DNA from: Anaerosporobacter mobilis DSM 15930 | Lineage (GTDB): Bacteria; Bacillota; Clostridia; Lachnospirales; Lachnospiraceae | Length of the DNA: 64,000 nt | Assembly (NCBI RefSeq): GCF_900142955.1 | Contig: NZ_FRCP01000013.1 | Span: 124,001-188,000, forward strand | Reading direction: 5' to 3' | In this document: in pieces, positions 58,272-64,000 of the stretch | Layout of the letters: every line of letters begins with the position of its first letter | Numbering within the stretch: the stretch's first letter is position 1 | Position numbers and translations under genes: made by a program | The notes under the pieces: model-generated | Databases searched by the model: none | Seen by the model: only the letters and a program-made list of their open reading frames with translations | What the model was told of the DNA's origin: nothing

Positions 58272-61247
58272 CTATTCCCACATCCTTTCCCCATCTGTCC
58301 TAATCGTAATTGCACCTTCATTCACCGTCCATCTATATGGAATATGATTTTCTTTAAGTCTATCTAACAACTCCTTATGTGGATGCCCATATCGGTTTCC
58401 ATATCCGCTAGAGATCCATGCAATTCGTGCACCATAATATTCTAGGAACTCATCTGATGTGGAGTATTTAGAGCCATGGTGAGCAATCTTAATAATGTCA
58501 TAGCGTCTTTTATTAACTGTAAGCTGACCCTTTGTCATCTCCTCCTCCGAGGTCTGATTACTGTTTTGATTATCACCAGCTAGTAATTCCTCTTTAGCAA
58601 GTTTAATTAATTCACTCTCTCCACCACTCTCCAAATCACCCAACAATAATGCATCAAAATTACGATAAGTAAGTTCTAAGACGATAGAGGTATCATTCTT
58701 AGAATCTGTATTATATTCTGCGTACGGGTGTAGACAAGTAAGGGTTAGTTCCCCTTCTGTTATAGTATCGCCTCTACCAAAATAATGTAGAGTTATTCCT
58801 TTCCTCACTGCTAATTCTTCTATCTTCTTGTAAGTTTCATCTACTAAACTAGTATCTGATAATATAAGGTTCTGAATCCCTACTTGTCCATCATAGAAGG
58901 CTAGAGAGTTTAGTGATGATAATCTTGTTTGCTCTCTCTTTCTTCCCCCTATTCCTACGGCATCTGGCATTCTTTCCATAAGCTCCATGACTCCATTGAT
59001 ATGATCTGCATCCATATGTGTTAACACTACGTAATCAATGGTTCTAACTCCTTGAGCTTTTAGAAATGGTTCAATTCTGTATTGACCTATTGCCTTTACA
59101 TCAGAACTTCCCCCATCGACAAGAATCGATACTCCTTTGGGCGTCTTAATATAGATACTATCTCCCTGAGATATATCTAACATCGTCATGGTTAGATTAG
59201 TACTTGGTATCCGGATCAACAGAATCCATAGGAAAGCTATTATATATATCATCTTCTTACGTTTCGTTATTATAGCCAATTGTATAATTCCTACAACTAC
59301 AACGTAATATAATACGATTTGCACTATACTTGGTTTTCCGGTTAATACTAGATGGAACGGTAAATTGGAAAATATCTCACATAACATCTCATAAAGTTTC
59401 AGTATGAAGGTAATTCCATATCCTAATATCTTAGCCAAATCAATCCACCACAGTCCTATAAGTCCAGCTACTACACCAAGTGTCATCAAGACAGAAGTAA
59501 GCGGAATTACGAATAGATTTAATATCATACTGTAGATTGGTATCTCACAAAAGGTACTGGCGAGAATTGGTGCTGCTATAGCACTAATGACCATACTAGA
59601 TTGTAGTGCCTTCCCGCGACTTGATTCTCGTAATTTGTATTTCTTATATAACCATTCATCAAGGGACAAAAGCAATTCATCAAGCTTTTGTTGCAGGTTC
59701 TTGCTAATATATTCTTTGTTTTGAAATACATCGTTCTGAGTTCCATTGTTTTGTATATTATTGTTCTGAGCATTATTGATAAAGTTCTTTTGCTTTACTA
59801 CTTTTCTAATGTGTTTTATTAATTCTAATAATTTTTCAAGAAAAATTTGTTCTATATGTAGCTTACCCTGTGATTTATCCTGTTTTTCTTTGTAGTGTTT
59901 TTCTTTAGCATGCTTTTCCTTAACGTGCTTTTCCTTACCATGCCTTTCTTTATCTCGTCTCTCTTTTTCATATTCTTGTATATTCTCATTCTTGTCCTCC
60001 GCTTTTAACTTCCCATATATCTCACCAAATACCGCTAATACGCATACCGCTAGGAAGGAAAGTTGAAAACCTGTGTTGTATAACTGCATGGGATTTTGAA
60101 GCAAGATAATACAAGAACTTACTGATATGGCGGATAGCATATCATACGTACGACCAATAACGATTGCGAATAAGGATACCAGTAGCATCACTACGGCTCG
60201 ATTGGTTGATACACTAAAATCCGTCATTTGTCCGTAACTAAACACTACAATTGAAACAATTCCTGCATTCAGATATATTGGGCATCCCATCTTCTTTAAA
60301 AGCTTATATAGAAATAAACCTAAGAAACTAATATGTAAGCCCGATATGGATAAGATATGTGATATTCCATTTCTCTGGTATAGATTCTTAATATTCGTAT
60401 CCAGTGCTTGTTTTTCACCAAGAAACATTGCCTGCATTACCCCAGCTTCCTCACTAGGCAGGATATGTTTATATACCTTTGATATCTTATCACGCAAGGA
60501 AGACAGTGCCACCTGATACCAGGAATAGGAATCCCCGGTGCGTTCCATGGTTTCAGCAAACATCTGATAGCGAATATCTTCTGACATATAGTAGGCGTAG
60601 GAATTAAACTGTCCTTCATTGGTGGCTCTCATAATTTGCGATACCGTACCTGTACATGAAACCGTGTTACCTACTCTAAACTTCGAATTTTTCTCACCAT
60701 ATACAATTATTTTTTGTTTAACCTGAATTTGAATATCCGGATTCGGATAGAGTATAACTTTATCTAGATAATAAGATGTGCTTTTTTCTTTTTCTGTAAT
60801 GCGTACAATCTTACCCTCGACGCTTGCATCACATTTTCTTTCACAATAGGCATCAAATGCTGTTGGTGCTATTATAGCACTCATTCTTCCATAACCAATT
60901 AAGATTATGATTGGTAGTAATAATATGAATCGATCTTCCTTGTTAATTCTTCTCTTTCTAATTGATTTTGAAACTAATTGAAATACTTTCTTACTAAAAT
61001 TGTTAGATTCTAACTCTCTTTTTTTGTCCAAAATATTATTACTAATACAATTAATTGTTTTAAAATCTTTTGTTATACTGTTATTCTCTTTGGGATTAGA
61101 TTCACCGATAGAACATCGATAATATAGAATACATAAACTTATAATTAGAAAGAATAGAATGCCGCCTACTATAATCCATGATAAGGAATATAATAGGCAG
61201 CCTAGTATATAGGAAAGAGCAATCCATAGAAGCGGCCTCTTGATCAA
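58272..61247 (-). CDS. comEC: ComEC/Rec2 DNA-uptake channel protein with lysine/histidine-rich insertion
   Basis: The product is 991 aa, longer than the usual ~750. The start is TTG 61247, 7 nt after AGGAGG. N-terminal helices lead to an OB-like DUF4131 region (~125-210) and the competence domain (RNGISHILSISGLHISFLGLFLYKLLKK). A C-terminal metallo-beta-lactamase-like domain follows (VVLTHMDADHINGV, KIAHHGSKYSTSDEF). Between membrane segments is an insertion of about 95 residues (415-510), with KEKHxKEKH repeats and an Asn-rich stretch. ComEC carries single-stranded DNA across the membrane in competent cells; a full competence system in this host is not shown here. Confidence 0.93.
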   Translation of the reverse strand: MIKRPLLWIALSYILGCLLYSLSWIIVGGILFFLIISLCILYYRCSIGESNPKENNSITKDFKTINCISNNILDKKRELESNNFSKKVFQLVSKSIRKRRINKEDRFILLLPIIILIGYGRMSAIIAPTAFDAYCERKCDASVEGKIVRITEKEKSTSYYLDKVILYPNPDIQIQVKQKIIVYGEKNSKFRVGNTVSCTGTVSQIMRATNEGQFNSYAYYMSEDIRYQMFAETMERTGDSYSWYQVALSSLRDKISKVYKHILPSEEAGVMQAMFLGEKQALDTNIKNLYQRNGISHILSISGLHISFLGLFLYKLLKKMGCPIYLNAGIVSIVVFSYGQMTDFSVSTNRAVVMLLVSLFAIVIGRTYDMLSAISVSSCIILLQNPMQLYNTGFQLSFLAVCVLAVFGEIYGKLKAEDKNENIQEYEKERRDKERHGKEKHVKEKHAKEKHYKEKQDKSQGKLHIEQIFLEKLLELIKHIRKVVKQKNFINNAQNNNIQNNGTQNDVFQNKEYISKNLQQKLDELLLSLDEWLYKKYKLRESSRGKALQSSMVISAIAAPILASTFCEIPIYSMILNLFVIPLTSVLMTLGVVAGLIGLWWIDLAKILGYGITFILKLYEMLCEIFSNLPFHLVLTGKPSIVQIVLYYVVVVGIIQLAIITKRKKMIYIIAFLWILLIRIPSTNLTMTMLDISQGDSIYIKTPKGVSILVDGGSSDVKAIGQYRIEPFLKAQGVRTIDYVVLTHMDADHINGVMELMERMPDAVGIGGRKREQTRLSSLNSLAFYDGQVGIQNLILSDTSLVDETYKKIEELAVRKGITLHYFGRGDTITEGELTLTCLHPYAEYNTDSKNDTSIVLELTYRNFDALLLGDLESGGESELIKLAKEELLAGDNQNSNQTSEEEMTKGQLTVNKRRYDIIKIAHHGSKYSTSDEFLEYYGARIAWISSGYGNRYGHPHKELLDRLKENHIPYRWTVNEGAITIRTDGERMWE

Positions 61248-61261
61248 CTATATACCTCCTA

Positions 61262-62194
61262 TTATTGGGTTGTTTCAACGACATCTAGGTTACGCTCAAA
61301 CATTCCATCGAACTTTGTGCTTTCCCCATATATCTTACGAAGCTCTCCATTAATTTTAAATTGTACTTTATTAATTGTTGGCATTTCAACCAACGAATTT
61401 ACTACAGAATAGATTGCGACTTCATCTGTAATTCCATCAATTTTGTCTAGGAATTTCTCGTTAAAGTCAACGTAACAGATTCCTTCTTTTACTGTAGCTT
61501 TCACAAGTTTTGTTCCGGACGGAATGGTTGGATACTTGGTATCACTTAATGGACCTGCAATAAGCTGTTCTACAATTAACTGTTCCATAGGAATTGTCCC
61601 ATTGTAGCTAACAATAATATTGGATTCTACTAGTTTTTTACCAGCTTCATTGGCAAAGAATAAGGATATCTTTGCATTCTGCTTATACTTCGTCTCTCCA
61701 CCGGTATTATCTATGAAATTTTCCGCAGTCATCATTCCAATTGGTTTTTCATTCTTATCACGAAGTGGTTGTCCTGCTACATAGAACTCAACAAACTCAA
61801 TTTCTTCAATTTGACAGAAATTCTTAACGATGGCTGCTCTTGTTAAAACTTCCGCTATTCCTTCTAGTTCGTAATAACTAGTTTCAAAGTTAAGTATTAA
61901 TTGACCACTACCATTATACGTGTAATCCTTAAGTACAACAGTATCTGGTTTTGCTTTACGATACGTATAATTCCTTGGGTCTTTGTCAAGTGCCTCTATA
62001 AACTCTGCTATTAGTTCTTCCGTATCCGTTGCTACTGGCTGATAATTTTCTCGAACAACTTTCGTTTCTTCCTTATCAATATAATATAGGTAATACTCTG
62101 ATTCCTTAACATGTCCTATCTTCTTCGATCCACATGCTACTAGTATCCCCATGCAAGCTAAGACGAGTACAGCTAGAAGATGACGTTTATTCAT
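61262..62194 (-). CDS. GerMN-domain lipoprotein
   Basis: The product is 310 aa. The signal peptide has a lipobox ILVACGSK, so it is a lipoprotein on the outer membrane face. Two GerMN domains follow (about 50-165 and 170-295), the second with AKISLFFANEAGKKLVESN and GTIPMEQLIVEQLIAGPLSD. In Bacillus GerM is linked to germination and sporulation. Here it lies 13 nt after a sensor kinase gene and just before comEC, so it belongs to the kinase operon and may contribute to cell-surface sensing. Confidence 0.9.
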   Translation of the reverse strand: MNKRHLLAVLVLACMGILVACGSKKIGHVKESEYYLYYIDKEETKVVRENYQPVATDTEELIAEFIEALDKDPRNYTYRKAKPDTVVLKDYTYNGSGQLILNFETSYYELEGIAEVLTRAAIVKNFCQIEEIEFVEFYVAGQPLRDKNEKPIGMMTAENFIDNTGGETKYKQNAKISLFFANEAGKKLVESNIIVSYNGTIPMEQLIVEQLIAGPLSDTKYPTIPSGTKLVKATVKEGICYVDFNEKFLDKIDGITDEVAIYSVVNSLVEMPTINKVQFKINGELRKIYGESTKFDGMFERNLDVVETTQ

Positions 62195-62207
62195 ATATGC
62201 CTCCCCC

Positions 62208-63677
62208 TTACGCTATATAACTAAGAGGTATACGAACGGTAAATGTTGTACCCTCATTTACTTTACTATAAACTTTGATTGCTCCTCTATGCATAAGAAT
62301 CGCATTTCTTGTGATAGACAAGCCTAAACCAGTACCACCTGTTTCTCTTGATCTGGCCTTATCTACACGGTAGAATCGTTCGAATATAAAATCTTGTGCA
62401 TCTTCCGGTATCCCAACACCAGAGTCAGATACCTTGATATAGAAGAATTTATGATCCGCATTCAACGATACTCTAACCCAACCTTCATCAACATTATATT
62501 TAATTGCATTTTCAATAAGATTTGAGATTGCTAAGGATAATTTCACTTCATCAACCTCTGCAATAACAGGACGGTAACTCTCTAATACAACTTCAATGTT
62601 CCTCTTTGCTGCAATCGGGCGTAATCGTTTCATCAATTGTTCTAATAATTCATTAATATTTATACTTGCTATATTCATCTCACTGGCAGTTTTATCAAGC
62701 TTAACCAGTGACAATAAATCATTAATAATCTTATTCTCTCTCTCGATTTCGTCTGTAATATCCACCATGAATTCACGATACATCTCAATTGGTGCATCTT
62801 CTTGCATAACAAGAGAATCCGCCAATACCTTGATTGATGTAATTGGTGTCTTTAATTCATGGGATACATTAGATACGAATTCTTGTCTAGATTTTTCTAA
62901 CTTCTGCATCCTTACAATCATATGATTAAATGATTCCGATATGTTTTTCATCTCGGTAAAACCAGACACTGTTAATTTTTCGTCTAGATACCCTTCCGTC
63001 AGACGATCAATGGAACTTGTGAATTTTTTAAATGGTTTCGTTACATAGAAGGAGTACAAGATAGCTAACATAATTACAGCAATTACAATTGCGATACATA
63101 GAACCCATGCTTTACTTTCAACAATCTGCTTAATACTTATAATGCTCTTCGTTGAGAAGCTCATAACGATAACACCGATTACTTCTTTTGTCTCTAAATG
63201 GGCTATCGGTAGGGTAATCTCTACAAACTGTTGGTCCGAATCAATATACGTGCTATTCGTTCCACGAAAACATTTAATTACTTCCTCTGATACAATTGTC
63301 TTGCCTTCTTCAAGACCATACGTATCCTTGACTATATGCAAACCACTATCTACGACAACTATACGACCATCATAGATCTCTGCCAATTGATCAATCTCTG
63401 TATTAACTTCCTTCGAATTAGGACTACTAAAATATCCTGTTGATACAAGTAGGTTAGCAATCATATTACCATGGTACTTAAGCTCTGAAATTCTCTGGTT
63501 ATGCGCTTGCTCATTGTAAGTTGAGATAATAACCATAGCAAAGATTATCATTGGTATACTACCGACAAGGATAAGCACAGCTAGTAGCTGTGCTTTCATA
63601 CTTCCTAGAAATTTGTTCGATTTAACCTTGGAAAAAATAGCCAACACCCCATTTTGTATGTATATATTTAGGTTCAC
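62208..63677 (-). CDS. Sensor histidine kinase, WalK/PhoR type
   Basis: The product is 489 aa from GTG 63677. ATG 63599 is an alternative, 22 nt after the regulator's stop with AGGA nearby, and would remove 26 residues. Two membrane helices (about 31-54 and 182-208) bracket an outer sensor domain; a HAMP domain follows (~205-257). HisKA has FVSNVSHELKTPITSIKVLADS with the phosphorylated His. The ATPase lobe has NLIENAIKYN, DSGVGIPEDAQDFIFERFYRVDKARSRETGGTGLGLSI. It signals to the response regulator encoded upstream and is co-transcribed with the GerMN lipoprotein. Confidence 0.93.
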   Translation of the reverse strand: MNLNIYIQNGVLAIFSKVKSNKFLGSMKAQLLAVLILVGSIPMIIFAMVIISTYNEQAHNQRISELKYHGNMIANLLVSTGYFSSPNSKEVNTEIDQLAEIYDGRIVVVDSGLHIVKDTYGLEEGKTIVSEEVIKCFRGTNSTYIDSDQQFVEITLPIAHLETKEVIGVIVMSFSTKSIISIKQIVESKAWVLCIAIVIAVIMLAILYSFYVTKPFKKFTSSIDRLTEGYLDEKLTVSGFTEMKNISESFNHMIVRMQKLEKSRQEFVSNVSHELKTPITSIKVLADSLVMQEDAPIEMYREFMVDITDEIERENKIINDLLSLVKLDKTASEMNIASININELLEQLMKRLRPIAAKRNIEVVLESYRPVIAEVDEVKLSLAISNLIENAIKYNVDEGWVRVSLNADHKFFYIKVSDSGVGIPEDAQDFIFERFYRVDKARSRETGGTGLGLSITRNAILMHRGAIKVYSKVNEGTTFTVRIPLSYIA

Positions 63678-64000
63678 TTGGATTATCTTCTATTTTTTCA
63701 CGAAGTCTACGAATGTGAACATCTACCGTTCTCGCGTCGCCTGGATAATCATATCCCCATACCGTATTAAGAAGGTTCTCACGGCTATATACTTTATTTG
63801 GATTAAAGATAAGAAGTTCTAATAGATCAAACTCTTTTGCTGTAAGATTTACTTCCTTACCTCGAATATAAACACGTCTGCTTTCACAGTCAATCTTGAG
63901 TTCACCAAAAGTTGCAATCTTTTCTGTTTCATGACTTGCTTCTTTCTTTGAACTTCTTCTCATAATTGCTTTAATTCTAGCTTTAACTTCTAATATATTA
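63622..64000 (-). CDS. OmpR/PhoB-family response regulator (N-terminal part outside window)
   Basis: The frame stays open to the right edge: the codons before MRRSSKKE read LEVKARIKAI, the normal linker of this family. The visible part is the winged-helix DNA-binding domain (FGELKIDCESRRVYIRGKEVNLTAKEFDLLELLIFNPNKVYSRENLLNTVWGYDYPGDARTVDVHIRRLREKI, ending YFFQG). The phosphoacceptor domain lies outside. The 3' end overlaps the longer form of the kinase frame by 56 nt. The order regulator-kinase-lipoprotein is that of a WalRK/PhoPR-like system; which one is not decidable from this part. Confidence 0.92.
   Translation of the reverse strand, partial: NILEVKARIKAIMRRSSKKEASHETEKIATFGELKIDCESRRVYIRGKEVNLTAKEFDLLELLIFNPNKVYSRENLLNTVWGYDYPGDARTVDVHIRRLREKIEDNPSEPKYIHTKWGVGYFFQG

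Overview
The window is AT-rich low-GC Gram-positive (Firmicutes) DNA. Gene content and protein style fit an anaerobic, cellulolytic member of the Lachnospiraceae (Clostridium cluster XIVa), close to Lachnoclostridium/Clostridium phytofermentans. The pointers are a modular secreted GH5 enzyme, rubrerythrin, a two-ferredoxin-cluster EFR1 protein, WalK/PhoR-type kinase genes and GerMN lipoproteins. That placement is inferred from gene style, since no rRNA is present. Most genes are on the minus strand and start behind strong AGGAGG-type ribosome sites.

Left part (1-20.2 kb). A truncated extracellular GH5 enzyme is preceded by its LacI-type regulator, with matching palindromic operators. Next is a seven-gene operon for peptide uptake and processing (M20 amidohydrolase, lipoprotein, OppD, OppF, two permeases, C39-like protease). 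Housekeeping and orphan genes follow: EamA exporter, DUF1846, EFR1 ferredoxin-flavodoxin, AIM24 and an FAD-Rieske oxidoreductase.

Phosphonate operon (20.4-29.3 kb). Eight tightly packed, often overlapping genes encode PEP mutase, phosphonopyruvate decarboxylase, a fused nucleotidyltransferase/phosphonoacetaldehyde reductase, a CDP-alcohol phosphotransferase, a B12-binding radical SAM enzyme, a permuted papain-like protein, an acyl-CoA ligase and a PlsC acyltransferase. Together they suggest a route from PEP to CMP-activated 2-hydroxyethylphosphonate (possibly C-methylated) and its transfer to a lipid: a candidate bacterial phosphonolipid pathway. The chemistry beyond the first enzymes is inference.

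Middle part (29.5-48.5 kb). A DHH phosphoesterase is followed by two MacB/FtsX-type ABC exporters. One has a divergent TetR regulator; the other lies behind what looks like a yybP-ykoY (Mn2+) riboswitch with tandem terminators. Also here are pyroglutamyl peptidase with DUF969/DUF979 membrane proteins, a double-rubredoxin rubrerythrin, an old-yellow-enzyme-type reductase with a divergent IclR regulator, Dps, an XRE regulator and a GGDEF protein. Between dps and the second exporter lie two near-identical 182-bp units, each encoding a 27-residue peptide followed by a hairpin and a terminator.

Genomic island (48.65-54.72 kb). A 28-bp direct repeat made of the 3' end of tRNA-Ser(CGA) brackets about 6 kb. 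Inside are a duplicated PD-(D/E)XK nuclease, a PHP-SMC-like ATPase overlapping a LexA-type S24 protease that lacks a DNA-binding domain, and a two-helix membrane protein. There is no integrase. It looks like a small defence-type island.

Right part (54.7-64 kb). tRNA-Ser overlaps the 3' end of holA. Then come a MATE transporter, a DUF7666-like protein, comEC with an unusual charged insertion, a double-GerMN lipoprotein, and a sensor kinase with its response regulator, which runs off the window.
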